The notes beneath the pieces were generated by a model that saw only the letters and a list, made by a program, of their open reading frames with translations, ran no database searches and had not been told where the DNA came from. DNA of 64,000 nucleotides from Breoghania corrubedonensis (lineage in GTDB: Bacteria > Pseudomonadota > Alphaproteobacteria > Rhizobiales > Stappiaceae), in NCBI RefSeq assembly GCF_003053845.1, contig NZ_QAYG01000001.1:378078-442077 (forward strand), given 5' to 3'. The position numbers and the translations under genes were made by a program. This document shows, in pieces, positions 38,092 to 47,557 of this stretch (position 1 is its first letter; each line of letters opens with the position of its first letter).

Positions 38092-39102
38092 TTACTGGTG
38101 CAGCGCCAGCGCGGCGTCGTAGACCTGCTTGCCGAGATCGCCGGAGCCGGCGAGATAGTCATCGAACACCGGCTGCGCGGCGGCCTTCCAGGCCTCCAGG
38201 TCTTCCGGCGTCGGATTGTAGACGGTCATGCCGTTCCTGGTCGCCTCGGCGAAGGCTGCCCGCTCGATTTCGGACATGGCATCGCGCACGTCCTTTTCGG
38301 CAAAGAGCGCCGCCTGGCGGATCCATTCGCGGTGCTGTTCGGGCAGTCCCTGCCAGAACTTCTCGTTGATCACCACGATGAATTCGATATCGGCATTGTT
38401 GGTCGCGGTGATGGTGTCCATCACCTCCCAGAGCCGGCGCGACTTGACGCCGGAGATGCCGGTCATGCCGATATCGACCGTGCCGCGCTGGTAGGCAAGA
38501 TATTGTTCCGAACCGGAAATCAGCGTCGGCGCACCACCGGCAGCCTTGATCCAGCGCCCCAGCGTCTTGCCGAAGACGCGGACCTTCTTGTCCTTCAGGT
38601 CGGCCGGGGTCGCGATCGGCGCGCCCTTCGACAGCAGCACGCAGCCGCCATAGGCCTGCCACCACAGGACGCGCGAGCCGGTCTTGAGAATCGCGTCGTC
38701 GAGCGGTTGGCGCACGGGGCTTCCCGGGGCGGTGGCTTTATGCACCAACTCCTCGGAATTGAAGGTGAAGGGCGTGTAGAAGATATCCACGGCCGGCACG
38801 TCGCCGACATAGCGGGTGAGCGAGGCCACGCCCATTTCGATGGCGCCCGAGCCGACGGCCTGGGGAACCTCGTTGTCCTTGTAGAGCTGGGCAGAATCGT
38901 AGATCTCGACGGCGATATCCCCGCCGGAGATCTTCTCCACCTCGTCCTTGAACACCAGCAGGTTCTGGCCGAGATGGGCCTTGAGCGGAAGCTGCAGGGT
39001 AACGCGCAGCGTGGTTTTCTGCGCAAATGCGCTCGTGGCGACGAGCGGCAGCGAGAGCGCAAGCGCGGTGGCGCCGGCAAGCGCCAGGCGTGCAAAGGTC
39101 AT
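38092..39102 (-). CDS. dctP: TRAP transporter solute-binding protein DctP
   Basis: The protein has 336 aa with a clear signal peptide (LALAGATALALSLPLVATSAFA, cleavage about residue 28). The TRAP-binding fold is shown by VRVFGKTLGRWIKAAGGAP and GTVDIGMTGISGVKSRRLWEV, where the Arg of the ligand-binding loop is expected. GGGAGGAG precedes ATG 39102. The substrate is probably an organic acid. The protein is more distant from the classic C4-dicarboxylate binding proteins (it has a TTLRVTLQLPLKAHLGQ start), so the exact ligand is open. Confidence 0.92.
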   Translation of the reverse strand: MTFARLALAGATALALSLPLVATSAFAQKTTLRVTLQLPLKAHLGQNLLVFKDEVEKISGGDIAVEIYDSAQLYKDNEVPQAVGSGAIEMGVASLTRYVGDVPAVDIFYTPFTFNSEELVHKATAPGSPVRQPLDDAILKTGSRVLWWQAYGGCVLLSKGAPIATPADLKDKKVRVFGKTLGRWIKAAGGAPTLISGSEQYLAYQRGTVDIGMTGISGVKSRRLWEVMDTITATNNADIEFIVVINEKFWQGLPEQHREWIRQAALFAEKDVRDAMSEIERAAFAEATRNGMTVYNPTPEDLEAWKAAAQPVFDDYLAGSGDLGKQVYDAALALHQ

Positions 39103-39280
39103 CGATTTCTCCTCCCAAGGATACCCGAGCCGTTTTCCGGCCCTGTCGCGACAGCCGCCCTCCCAAGGCGGTGCGCGCGTGTCCCCAGTAAAACCTCAGG
39201 TTAAGTGATTTGACAATCATTTATCCCCGAAGCGCTGCGAAACCGCCGTTTTCGCCGTCACGCAGGATATCCCCGCCGTA

Positions 39281-39940
39281 TCACGCCGGCCGCGTGAAGG
39301 CGGCGCGCGCGGCCTCCACCTCTTCGCGGCAACAGCAGCCCTCCAGATGGTCGTTGACCAGCCCCATGGCCTGCATGAAGGCATAGACGGTGGTCGGGCC
39401 GACGAAGCTCCAACCGCGTTTCTTCAAGTCCTTTGAAAGCCTTACGGAAACCGGCGTGGTCGGATTGGCGACGAGCGCGGCCTTGGTCACACGCTCGGGG
39501 CGCATCGCGGCGTCGGGCTCGAACGACCAGAAATAGGCGGCGAGCGAACCGAATTCCTCCACCATTTCAAGGGCGCGGGCGGCATTGTTGATGGTGGAGA
39601 CGATCTTGCCGCGATGGCGGATGATACCGGCGTCCCTGACCAGCCGCTCCACGTCATCGTCGGTGAAACGGGCTACCTCTGCGAACTCGAAGTTATTGAA
39701 ACCCTTGCGGAAATTTTCGCGCTTGCGCAGGATCGTCAGCCACGACAGGCCGGCCTGAAACCCCTCCAGGCAGATCTTTTCGAAAAGCCGGCGATCATCG
39801 GCGACGGGTCGCCCCCATTCAGCATCGTGATAGGCCTGATAGTCGGGCAGACCGTCGTGCCACCAGCAACGGCGGCGCCCGTCCGTGCCTTCCATCAGCC
39901 CTTCGGCAAGCGTTCCGTTATCCCCGCGCGGCTCGGTCAT
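39281..39940 (-). CDS. tag: DNA-3-methyladenine glycosylase I
   Basis: The protein has 219 aa. It removes 3-methyladenine from alkylated DNA. The family pattern RCWWHDGLPDYQAYHDAEWGRP holds the first zinc ligand, Cys, and the YHDxEWG motif; FEKICLEGFQAGLSWLTIL and the C-terminal NDHLEGCCC give further zinc ligands. The start at 39940 adds 15 residues compared with an internal ATG (MEGTDG), which is also possible. Confidence 0.94.
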   Translation of the reverse strand: MTEPRGDNGTLAEGLMEGTDGRRRCWWHDGLPDYQAYHDAEWGRPVADDRRLFEKICLEGFQAGLSWLTILRKRENFRKGFNNFEFAEVARFTDDDVERLVRDAGIIRHRGKIVSTINNAARALEMVEEFGSLAAYFWSFEPDAAMRPERVTKAALVANPTTPVSVRLSKDLKKRGWSFVGPTTVYAFMQAMGLVNDHLEGCCCREEVEAARAAFTRPA

Positions 39941-40464
39941 CGCGTTATCCCCGTACGCATGAAAATGTTTCTGTTTTGTTCCTAGCAGTTTCGCAGCGCA
40001 CTGGCCAGAGGAAGAGAGGAAAGGAGCCCAAAAATGGCGGATATGCGCGGAAACCGACCGACTTCCGGCAGGTCTGCCGCGGCTCGCGCGAGCGCGGACC
40101 GCACGTTTTGAGACGTGTTAATCGATTCATCGAAGATCGTTCGAATTTCATCGAATCCGCCTCGTATTTCTCGAAAATGCGAAAAGAGGCGGCGCCGGGC
40201 ACCCGCAGACGGGGACAAGTCAGGATACGGCCGAGCGCACACGGGCACGGGCGGGGATAAGTTGCCGCGTGGACGGCGCCATGCTCACGCCCTCGTGCCG
40301 CGCGGATGAAACACGGGACGGATTGCCGGTCGGAGCCGGTAACGACGAAGAAACAGAGGACGTATCCAGGCTCCGGATGATCGCTGATGCCGCCGGCGTC
40401 AAGGGGCAGTCATCCCGCCCCCACGACGCACCCATGCCACACCGCCGCCGGCGCGACGCGCCCG
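39941..40464. other. Intergenic region, no gene seen
   Basis: This stretch lies between the starts of tag and the end of cheZ (both minus strand). It holds a short direct repeat TTCATCGAA (twice, near 40125 and 40147) and some GC-rich inverted sequence, but no coding frame with protein-like features. Confidence 0.4.
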
Positions 40465-41187
40465 TTACGAGAAAAGCGCGTCGATATCGTCCTGGGAGGC
40501 GACGTCGTTGTCGATGTCGAGCGCCGGGCCGTTGAGGAGCGTGGCATCGCCCTCACGGACTTCGCGCTCCTCAACCTCGATATTCTTGAAGGTGTCCACT
40601 CCGCCCCAGATCTCCATCATCCGGATAATGCGCTCTTCGATGAAGGAGAGCGTGCGCACCACCTTGGTGATGCGCTGGCCGGTCAGATCCTGGAAGTTGC
40701 AGGCCTCGAAGATCGCGAGAACCCGCTCCTGAATCTCCTGGGCGTGGGTTTCGTCGTCGCCGGTCAGATGACGCGCCAGCGTGGAAGCCGTCTCGTCGAT
40801 GAACTCGGCCGCCGACAGGATCTGTTCCGTCGCCCCTTCCGTACCGAGCACCACCGCGTCGAGCTCGTTGGTGACGCGCTTCATCTCCTCACCCTCGAAG
40901 CCGGAATGATGCAGCGTCGCGATCTCGTGCTTGGTGCGGTTGATGGCTTCGTACATTTCGTCAAGCTCGTGCTTGAGCTTCAGCGCGGCGGCGTGTTCAC
41001 GCTTGTACTCTTCCACAACGGTTTCGCTGACCTGCTGCGTCGGCTGGATCAGCACGCGTAGCGAAGCCAGTTGGTCGAGCAACTCCTTGTGACGCTCTTT
41101 CGCCATGAAGTCGTCGCGCACACCACTGCTCACGTCGTTGCTCTTGAAGGTGGTCTCGACGCGGAACGGCTTTCTCACTCTACTCAT
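40465..41187 (-). CDS. cheZ: Protein phosphatase CheZ
   Basis: The protein has 240 aa, mostly helical with a long coiled coil. The catalytic segment ACNFQDLTGQRI (Gln166 equivalent to the catalytic Gln of enteric CheZ) is exact. The C-terminal ASQDDIDALFS is the CheY-binding tail. It dephosphorylates the chemotaxis response regulator CheY-P. CheZ is not universal in alphaproteobacteria, where extra CheY proteins often act as phosphate sinks. No other che genes are in the window. Confidence 0.9.
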   Translation of the reverse strand: MSRVRKPFRVETTFKSNDVSSGVRDDFMAKERHKELLDQLASLRVLIQPTQQVSETVVEEYKREHAAALKLKHELDEMYEAINRTKHEIATLHHSGFEGEEMKRVTNELDAVVLGTEGATEQILSAAEFIDETASTLARHLTGDDETHAQEIQERVLAIFEACNFQDLTGQRITKVVRTLSFIEERIIRMMEIWGGVDTFKNIEVEEREVREGDATLLNGPALDIDNDVASQDDIDALFS

Positions 41188-41477
41188 AAATCGATCCGGG
41201 CTGGTTTAACGTCACAATTGTCGGCAACTTACCGGTTGGCGATTAAGGAATTGTTCCTCAACTTGTCCAAAGCGAAACGAAAAAGAGATAAAATCCACAG
41301 CCTTGCCGCCCCTTGCGGGGTGAGGCTGGCGCCTCGGCGAACAGCGGGTCGGTAATTCATACAAGGGATGCGTCAGTGCCTATTCGAACCATCTGGGCTC
41401 ATCTGTGCGGGACTTCGAAGCGCTCCGCAAAGCAACGGGAAAACGGGCGCAGGCGCGCCGGCGGACGCCCCCCGGCA

Positions 41478-42215
41478 ATGCGCGTCTTGCACGCCGCGCT
41501 GCCGGCGGCGCTCTGGCTCGCGCTGGCCGCCCCCGCACTCGCGACCCCGGCCGCCGCTGCCTCCTCCACGAGCCGTTTCACCGATCGCGAACTGACGAAC
41601 GGTTTTCTGTGGACCGTGTTCGGCCTCGAGTACCGCTCCTGGTCGTGGAAACCGTATCAGGTCAAGAAATACGAAGAACCGGTGCGCTTTTTCGTGATCA
41701 ATCTCGGCCGGCGCGACCGCACGCGCGATGCGCGCCGCTTCATCGCCAGCTTGCCGGAAAACGTGCGTGGCCTGAATGTCCGTTTCGCCGCCGACGCGAA
41801 GAGCTCGAACTTTCAGGTCTACATCGTCGACCGTGCTCAATACGCGCAGACGGTGCGCGAACATGTCTATCGCAGCGCAAGGGCCGACGCACCGGGACGC
41901 TGCCTCGTGCGGGTTGAATCGGGTAGCGACGGCATCACGAATTCCACCGCCGTCATCGTGTCGGACGAGGGCGAACACCTGTTCAGGCGCTGTCTGGTGG
42001 AAGAGACGCTGCAAGGTCTCGGACCGATGAACGACGACGACCGGCTCGTTCATTCGGTCTTCAACGACAAGTCCGATCACGACACCTTCACGCCGTTCGA
42101 CCGGATGATCATGAACATGCTCTACGATCCGCGCATCAAGCCTGGCATGAACGCGCGAAAGGTGGAACCGCTTCTGCCGATGGTGATCCACGACGCGCGA
42201 CGCCGGATACGGTAG
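41478..42215 (+). CDS. DUF2927 family exported protein
   Basis: The protein has 245 aa. ATG 41478 is chosen because a signal peptide (ALPAALWLALAAPALATPAAA) follows directly; the frame is open upstream, but that part is not signal-like. The domain has LTNGFLWTVFGLEYRSW, CLVRVESGSDGITNSTAVIV and an ESLTQGLGP-like stretch (EETLQGLGPMND) as in DUF2927. The spacing of His/Asp in FNDKSDHDTFTPFDRMIMNMLYD recalls minimal zincin-like relatives, but the HExxH motif is absent. Envelope location; function unknown. Confidence 0.82.
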   Translation: MRVLHAALPAALWLALAAPALATPAAAASSTSRFTDRELTNGFLWTVFGLEYRSWSWKPYQVKKYEEPVRFFVINLGRRDRTRDARRFIASLPENVRGLNVRFAADAKSSNFQVYIVDRAQYAQTVREHVYRSARADAPGRCLVRVESGSDGITNSTAVIVSDEGEHLFRRCLVEETLQGLGPMNDDDRLVHSVFNDKSDHDTFTPFDRMIMNMLYDPRIKPGMNARKVEPLLPMVIHDARRRIR

Positions 42216-42290
42216 CCGGTGAACTTTCTCGCGCGCGGCACGTTTGTTGACGAACCGGCACGACCACGACACGGGACATGACCACCGCCC

Positions 42291-43043
42291 ATGCAGCGCC
42301 TCAGCGATTTCGCCAAGACCATCCGGCAGGACCGGCAATCTCTTCTGGCGGTCGTGCTGGTCGCGGTTCTGGCTTTCTCCGGCTGGGTGTTCCTGAACAT
42401 CGCCGACGAGATGAGCGAGGGCGAGCTCGACCACATCGATCACGTGCTGTTCCTGTCTTTAAGGGAACCCGGCAACCCGCAGCAGCTTCTCGGCCCGCCC
42501 TGGCTGGAAGAGACGGCTGTGGAAATCACCGCGCTCGGCGGATTTCCGGTCATCATCCTGCTGACCGTGATGGTGTCCGGCGGGCTGCTGGCGGCCCGGA
42601 TGCCGGGAACCTCCGCCTTCGTGGTGCTGTCGATCGCCAGCGGGGCGGCGCTTTCGACCGGGCTGAAGATGCTCTACGAGCGCCCCAGACCCGACATCGT
42701 CAAGCATCTCGACGTCATCCACACAGCGAGCTTTCCCTCCGGCCACGCAACCATTTCCACCCTCACCTATCTGACACTTGCCGCGCTCATCGCGCGGGTC
42801 GTCACGCGCCGGCGCCTCAGGGTCTATCTCATGGCCTGCGCGCTTTCGCTCGCCGTCATCATCGGGCTCAGCCGGATCTATCTGGGCGTTCACTGGCCAA
42901 GCGACGTGGCGGCCGGCTGGGCGCTGGGCACGGCGTGGGCGGCGCTGTCGTTCATCGTGCTGACGGGCCTGCGCCTGGTGCGGCGGCGGCGCGAGGGGCG
43001 GTGGCCGCATGCCGGCTCCCCCCGCCCGGACGAGCCGGGCTGA
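42291..43043 (+). CDS. PAP2 superfamily membrane phosphatase
   Basis: The protein has 250 aa with about six helices. The three PAP2 signatures are complete: KMLYERPRP, SFPSGHA and SRIYLGVHWPSDV, the last two holding the catalytic His residues. These enzymes dephosphorylate lipid phosphates such as undecaprenyl pyrophosphate or phosphatidic acid on the outer side of the inner membrane. An N-terminal helix and loop precede the domain. The stop codon overlaps the next start (TGATG), so it is co-translated with the DUF1206 gene. Confidence 0.92.
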   Translation: MQRLSDFAKTIRQDRQSLLAVVLVAVLAFSGWVFLNIADEMSEGELDHIDHVLFLSLREPGNPQQLLGPPWLEETAVEITALGGFPVIILLTVMVSGGLLAARMPGTSAFVVLSIASGAALSTGLKMLYERPRPDIVKHLDVIHTASFPSGHATISTLTYLTLAALIARVVTRRRLRVYLMACALSLAVIIGLSRIYLGVHWPSDVAAGWALGTAWAALSFIVLTGLRLVRRRREGRWPHAGSPRPDEPG

Positions 43044-43867
43044 TGCGCACGCCCGATCCCTTGATGCTGCGTCATCTGGCCCGGCTGGGATACGCCGCAC
43101 GCGGGCTCGTCTATGCGGTGATCGGCAGTTTCGCGCTGTTGGCGGCGACGGGATACGGACAGAGCAAGGACACCAACGGCGCGCTCGAGGCGATCCTGTC
43201 CGCTCCCTTCGGTGCGCTCGCGGCCATGGCGCTGATCGCGGGCTTCATCTGCTATGCGGGCTGGCGGGCGATCCAGGCGGTTTTCGATCCCGACGGCCAC
43301 GGACTAACGCCCGCAGGCATTGCCATCCGCCTCGGCCTGCTCGCCAGCGGCGCGGGCTACGCCACACTGACGGTCTACACGTGGTCGGTCCTCGACGGTG
43401 TCGTCGAACAGGAAGAGCGCAAGGGAAGTGCCGCGCAATGGCTTGCCGGCGTCATCGGCAGCCAGTGGGCGGCAAGCCTTGTCGCGGCGGTCTTCATCGG
43501 CGTCGGCATCGCGCATGCCTGGAAGGCGATCTCCATGCGTTATGACGATCACTTCATGGCTGGCGGAAAGGTGATGAGCATCGTTCATCCGGTGGCAATC
43601 ACCGGGCTGCTCGCGCGCTGCGTGACCTTCTTCATCATCGCCGCGCTGCTGTTCTACCGCGGCCTCAACGCAGGCAAGGACGGGGGCAGTCCCGGCCTGA
43701 AGGAGGCGCTTGAGTTCATTCGCGAACTGCCTGCGGGCGGTTGGCTGCTAGGGGGCATGGGAGCGGGCCTGCTCGCCTTCGCGCTCTATTCGTTCACCGA
43801 AGCCGCCTTCCGGCGGATCAACGTGCGCGATGCATTTCAGGTCGAGGCCCCACAGAGCTTTCGTTAA
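43043..43867 (+). CDS. DUF1206 family membrane protein
   Basis: The protein has 274 aa from ATG 43043. Six hydrophobic helices occur in three related pairs; each repeat begins with a motif of the type LARLGYAARGLVYAVIG, with related stretches later (IRLGLLASGAGYATLTVY, ARCVTFFIIAALLFYRGL). This is the DUF1206 triple two-helix layout. Function is unknown. Translational coupling to the PAP2 phosphatase suggests a joint envelope role. Confidence 0.85.
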   Translation: MRTPDPLMLRHLARLGYAARGLVYAVIGSFALLAATGYGQSKDTNGALEAILSAPFGALAAMALIAGFICYAGWRAIQAVFDPDGHGLTPAGIAIRLGLLASGAGYATLTVYTWSVLDGVVEQEERKGSAAQWLAGVIGSQWAASLVAAVFIGVGIAHAWKAISMRYDDHFMAGGKVMSIVHPVAITGLLARCVTFFIIAALLFYRGLNAGKDGGSPGLKEALEFIRELPAGGWLLGGMGAGLLAFALYSFTEAAFRRINVRDAFQVEAPQSFR

Positions 43868-44091
43868 CCGGTTTCGCGAACCGGACGCTAACCAGTTTTT
43901 TCATTTTGCACTCCGCATTGCTGCGGATTCACCATTTCCCGAGGCATTTTCGGCAAGTTCGATGAAAATGATCCGCAAAGGACATCGGGACTGCCGTCCA
44001 GACTGATCCGCCGGAACACCGCGCGGGCAGACACGTCGCCGGTAACGGCGCGGGACGCGAGCTGTTGTCATCTGACGAAGGGCAGTGAGGA

Positions 44092-44907
44092 ATGTCGACA
44101 AACCGTTTTCTCGTTCACATCGCGGCCACGGCGGGCCTGATCGCCGCGGCTATCGTTCCCGCAAGCGCGGGCTCCCGGGTGCCGCCGCCGCCGATCGCGA
44201 CCAGCCCCGATCTACCCGACGGCTGGGGGTACAACAGCTTCCAGCGGTCTCGCGCGGTCGCGCAGACATCGAGCCGACAGCCGATCTGGCGTGATCGCGG
44301 ACTGTTCTCCTCCTCCAGGGCGCAGCCCGAGGCAGATCCCTATCGACGCTGGGACCAGCCGGCGGCACCGCGCCGTTCGAGCGCGCACCCACCCTCGACA
44401 CGCCGGGCCTATGCACCGCCCGCGCGGCAGCGCCAGAAGGCAAGCCGCGCGCGACGGGAGTTCGATCCCGCCTTCCTGCCGACCGTCGTCGACTATGACG
44501 GACCGGAGGCACCGGGAACCATCATCATCGATACGCCGTCGCGCTATCTCTATCTTGTCGAGGCGAACGGCACCGCGCGGCGCTACGGCGTGGGCGTCGG
44601 CCGGCCGGGCTTCGCGTGGGCGGGCGAACACAAGGTGACCCGCAAGGCGGAATGGCCGGAATGGCGTCCGCCCGCGGAAATGCGCCAGCGCCAGCCGGGT
44701 CTGCCGACTTTCATGCCGGGCGGACCGCGCAACCCGCTGGGCGCCCGCGCCCTCTATCTCGGTTCAACGCTCTACCGGATTCACGGGTCCAACGAACCCT
44801 GGACCATCGGGCACGCGGTCTCCTCGGGCTGCATCCGCATGCGTAACGAGGATGTGAAGGACCTCTATGCCCGAGTCGACGTGGGAACCAAGGTGGTTGT
44901 CAACTGA
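44092..44907 (+). CDS. L,D-transpeptidase (YkuD domain)
   Basis: The protein has 271 aa. A signal peptide (IAATAGLIAAAIVPASA) is followed by a Pro/Arg-rich linker of about 100 residues and a YkuD domain. The catalytic motif is complete: His231 in RIHGSNEPW and Cys247 in SSGCIRM. It forms 3-3 peptidoglycan crosslinks or attaches proteins to the wall in the periplasm. TGAGGA precedes the ATG. A strong terminator follows, so the gene is monocistronic. Confidence 0.93.
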   Translation: MSTNRFLVHIAATAGLIAAAIVPASAGSRVPPPPIATSPDLPDGWGYNSFQRSRAVAQTSSRQPIWRDRGLFSSSRAQPEADPYRRWDQPAAPRRSSAHPPSTRRAYAPPARQRQKASRARREFDPAFLPTVVDYDGPEAPGTIIIDTPSRYLYLVEANGTARRYGVGVGRPGFAWAGEHKVTRKAEWPEWRPPAEMRQRQPGLPTFMPGGPRNPLGARALYLGSTLYRIHGSNEPWTIGHAVSSGCIRMRNEDVKDLYARVDVGTKVVVN

Positions 44908-45310
44908 ACCAATCCACACTCTAGGCATATGCTCGACGAGAGGAAGGTGCGGCGGACCCGCGCCTTCTTTTTTGTCTCTGTCGCCGGAAATGCCGCCTTT
45001 TGATGCACCCCGCAGCACGGCGGCGCTTGACGGTTTCATCGCGTCCCGTCAGCCTGTCCACAATCGTCGGCTTTACGCCCGAACCGATTGTCGCGCCATG
45101 GATTTGCGGCATCCGACTTTCGGTCTGACGGGGAAGGCCTTGGAAAGATTGACAAGGCATTCCAATCCTATTACCTCAATTTGTACGGCCAAGTGGATGT
45201 ATTCGTATTGCGCAATGCAATCGCGTTCCGCAACCGCCGGAATTCCGACGGTTGCGAAGCGGCCGCTACCACGGTGCCAGGATGGCCCCGTTGGCTGGAG
45301 CGATTAAGCG
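44908..45310. other. Intergenic region with terminator and possible promoter
   Basis: Beyond the terminator at 44943 this stretch shows only a TTGACA (45149-45154) without a convincing -10. It precedes the gene at 45311. No gene is supported here. Confidence 0.4.
44943..44973 (+). terminator. Rho-independent terminator of the L,D-transpeptidase gene
   Basis: GAAGGTGCGG (44943-44952) pairs with CCGCGCCTTC (44958-44967, one wobble) and is followed by TTTTTT. Confidence 0.9.
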
Positions 45311-46219
45311 ATGACAGAACGTCGAGAAACCGGACCTGAACTCGACGAAGACACGATACGCTCCACCCTGGACAGAATCCTTTCATCGGAAACCTTTTCC
45401 CGTTCACCGAAAGTCAGCCGTCTGCTTGGATATCTGGTGGAACGCCGGCTGGCGGGCGATGAGGACGGGTTGAAGGAAGCCCGGATCGCGCAGGACGTGT
45501 TCGGACAACCTGACGAATTCAATCCCCGGTCCAATCCGATCGTGCGGGTGAACGCGTCGCGGCTGCGAAACCTACTGCGGCAATATTATGCGGGGGCCGG
45601 TGCGGATGACGACCGGCGCATCCTCCTGCCCGATGTGGGCTACAGGCCGGAATTCAGCGACCGCAAGGCGACACGTGGACGGACGCCGCGCGAAGAGCGG
45701 GCACAGCCGGCGCGCGCTGAGGCGGCCGAGCGCGATCGCCCGGCAAGCCGAAGCGCGCAGAAACGCGCCGCAAAGACCGGCGAGGACGCCGTCAGGCAGG
45801 ACGTGCCGCAAGACAGCCCCGCCCAGGCGGCCGATGCCCCCCTTGAAGCCGATGCCGCCGGCCCGGCTTCAAAGGCACCTCCGGCCGGCATGCGAGAAGC
45901 GGCGCGGCGGCGTGTTTCCGCATTCGGCCGGTCGAGCGTGATGATGCTGGTGATCGCCAATCTGGTGCTGGCGAGCGCGTTCGCCATTCTGGCCGGGCAC
46001 ACCCGCGCCGACGACGTGCGCCATATTCTGGCGCTGCCCGCGCATGCCGCCGATGCCGCATACGATACCCACACGGCTCCGCTCTTCATGTTGTGCGACC
46101 GCCCCCGGCGGACCGATGCCACGCCCCTGAACGCCTATCCCGTCGCCATCGGTGCGGAGAAATTCGTGTGCTGGCCCGTTCAGTTGCGTCAGACCGATAT
46201 CGACGCGGACCCCATCTGA
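45311..46219 (+). CDS. Winged-helix-like N-terminal domain protein with one membrane segment
   Basis: The protein has 302 aa. The N-terminal domain (about 15-115) has FNPRSNPIVRVNASRLRNLL and LLPDVGYRPEF, clearly the same domain as in the 592-aa protein at 4430 (FDPSADPIVRVEAARLRRML and IPKGGYIPHF). A charged, low-complexity linker (Arg/Ala/Glu/Pro, about 118-200) leads to one membrane helix (about 208-230) and a short periplasmic tail with two Cys (LFMLCDRPRR, FVCWPVQL). It lacks the TPR part of the relative. It lies next to a cytochrome c gene with a CueR-like box; whether it regulates that gene is unknown. Confidence 0.7.
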   Translation: MTERRETGPELDEDTIRSTLDRILSSETFSRSPKVSRLLGYLVERRLAGDEDGLKEARIAQDVFGQPDEFNPRSNPIVRVNASRLRNLLRQYYAGAGADDDRRILLPDVGYRPEFSDRKATRGRTPREERAQPARAEAAERDRPASRSAQKRAAKTGEDAVRQDVPQDSPAQAADAPLEADAAGPASKAPPAGMREAARRRVSAFGRSSVMMLVIANLVLASAFAILAGHTRADDVRHILALPAHAADAAYDTHTAPLFMLCDRPRRTDATPLNAYPVAIGAEKFVCWPVQLRQTDIDADPI

Positions 46220-46321
46220 CGCCCGGCACCGCCCCTGTTCACACCCGGCGGGCGCCTTGCTTTCTCCCTTTCTTCCAGGCCTCTCCCGGCGCGTCTTCCA
46301 CGATGTCGTGGATAACGGCAC

Positions 46322-46352
46322 TTGACCTTCCAGTGACTGGAAGCGGGAAGAG
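46322..46352 (+). promoter_or_regulatory. CueR-like operator upstream of the cytochrome c gene
   Basis: TTGACC (46322-46327) overlaps the exact palindrome CTTCCAGT-G-ACTGGAAG. The first 13 bases, TTGACCTTCCAGT, are identical to the box before the copper chaperone (3951-3963). The -10 expected 19 bp later is poor (GAAGAG), so the match is to the operator rather than to a whole promoter. Confidence 0.6.
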
Positions 46353-46407
46353 AAAACGACTTCAGGCAAAAACGACCTGAAGACCGTCCGATTCTGGAAG
46401 ACCATTC

Positions 46408-46809
46408 ATGCGTGCAATCATCATCGCCGGGGCGGGCCTCGTGCTGGGCGGCGTCGCGGTGTGGAGCGCCCTTGGCGACAGGGGCGCACCGCAGGATGCG
46501 ATCACCGATCCCGTGATCCCCCGGCTCACCGCCTACCAGAGTGCCGGCGAGACGCTGTTCAACGACAACTGCGCCGCCTGCCATGGCGAGAACGCCACCG
46601 GCACCGACCAGGGGCCGCCGTTCCTGAACCCGATCTACAAGCCCTCCCACCATGGCGACATGTCGTTCTACATGGCGGCGATGCGCGGGGTGCGGGCGCA
46701 CCACTGGCCGTATGGCGACATGCCGGCCCAGACGCAGATAACACAGGAAGAGGTGCGGCCGATCATCGCCTATGTGCGCGCGCTGCAACGCGCCAACGGC
46801 ATCGACTGA
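46408..46809 (+). CDS. Class I c-type cytochrome, membrane-anchored or exported
   Basis: The protein has 133 aa. An uncleaved or cleaved N-terminal helix (IIIAGAGLVLGGVAVWSAL) precedes one haem c domain with C-A-A-C-H (55-59). The axial Met is probably in the GDMPAQ or MSFYMAAM region. It carries electrons in the periplasm. The partner oxidase is unknown. The upstream CueR-like box suggests copper-responsive expression. Confidence 0.88.
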   Translation: MRAIIIAGAGLVLGGVAVWSALGDRGAPQDAITDPVIPRLTAYQSAGETLFNDNCAACHGENATGTDQGPPFLNPIYKPSHHGDMSFYMAAMRGVRAHHWPYGDMPAQTQITQEEVRPIIAYVRALQRANGID

Positions 46810-46820
46810 GGAACCGGGGA

Positions 46821-47474
46821 TCAGCCGCGCGCGCGGGCGCGGACCTCATCGAGCCGCCCGGCGAGTTCCTCCGTCGCGGCCTGCGGATCGTTCGCCATGC
46901 AGATGGCGGAAACGACCGCGACCCCGTCCGCGCCCGCCGCGATCAGCTCGCCCACGTGTTCCGCCTTGATGCCGCCGATGGCGACCGCCGGCAGGGCGAT
47001 CTTCTCGCGCACCGTCTTGAAGCCGGACAGGCCGATGGCGTTGCCCGCATCCTGCTTGGTGGCGGTGCCGCGATAGGGGCCGATGCCGACATAGTCGACG
47101 GGGCCGAGATCGGAGGCGGCCAGTTCCTCCAGCGAGCCGACGGAGAGGCCGAGGAACACGTCCGGCCCCAGCAGGGCGCGGGCATCGCCGGGCGCCATGT
47201 CCTTCTGCCCGATATGAACGCCTGGTGCGTTCGATGCGAGCGCCACGTCGATGCGGTCGTTGATGACGAGCGGCACGCAAAAGGGGTCGAGCGCCGCCTT
47301 CAGCGCGCGGGCGAGGTCCACCAGTTCGCGCGTCTTGGCATGGGGATCGCGAAGCTGAACGAGCGTCGCCCCGCCGCGCGCCGCCGCCGCCGCCGTTTCC
47401 ACCACCCCGCGCGCCCCGCACTGGGTGGTGTCGGTGACGAGATAGAGCGAAAGATCGAAGGCGGGACGCGGCAT
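46821..47474 (-). CDS. thiE: Thiamine-phosphate synthase
   Basis: The protein has 217 aa from ATG 47474. It joins hydroxymethylpyrimidine diphosphate with thiazole phosphate to thiamine phosphate. The TIM-barrel motifs are in order: LYLVTD, GGATLVQLRDP, PLVINDRIDVAL, GVHIGQKD, VDYVGIGPYRGTATK and VAIGGI. It follows thiM after 83 bases on the same strand and shares its TPP riboswitch. thiD is not in the window. Confidence 0.94.
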   Translation of the reverse strand: MPRPAFDLSLYLVTDTTQCGARGVVETAAAAARGGATLVQLRDPHAKTRELVDLARALKAALDPFCVPLVINDRIDVALASNAPGVHIGQKDMAPGDARALLGPDVFLGLSVGSLEELAASDLGPVDYVGIGPYRGTATKQDAGNAIGLSGFKTVREKIALPAVAIGGIKAEHVGELIAAGADGVAVVSAICMANDPQAATEELAGRLDEVRARARG

Positions 47475-47557
47475 GGCGGTTACCCTTTCGGCCGGAACGC
47501 GGAGACGGGAGGAAGCCGGGCGACGGCCCGGCCCCGCGAAACCCGCTTTGAAAAAAC

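Noticed and set aside
43868..43901. CCGGTT/AACCGG hairpin with a later T-run after the DUF1206 gene
   Set aside because: The stem is only 6 bp and the T-run starts 12 bases after it, so it is not a convincing terminator.
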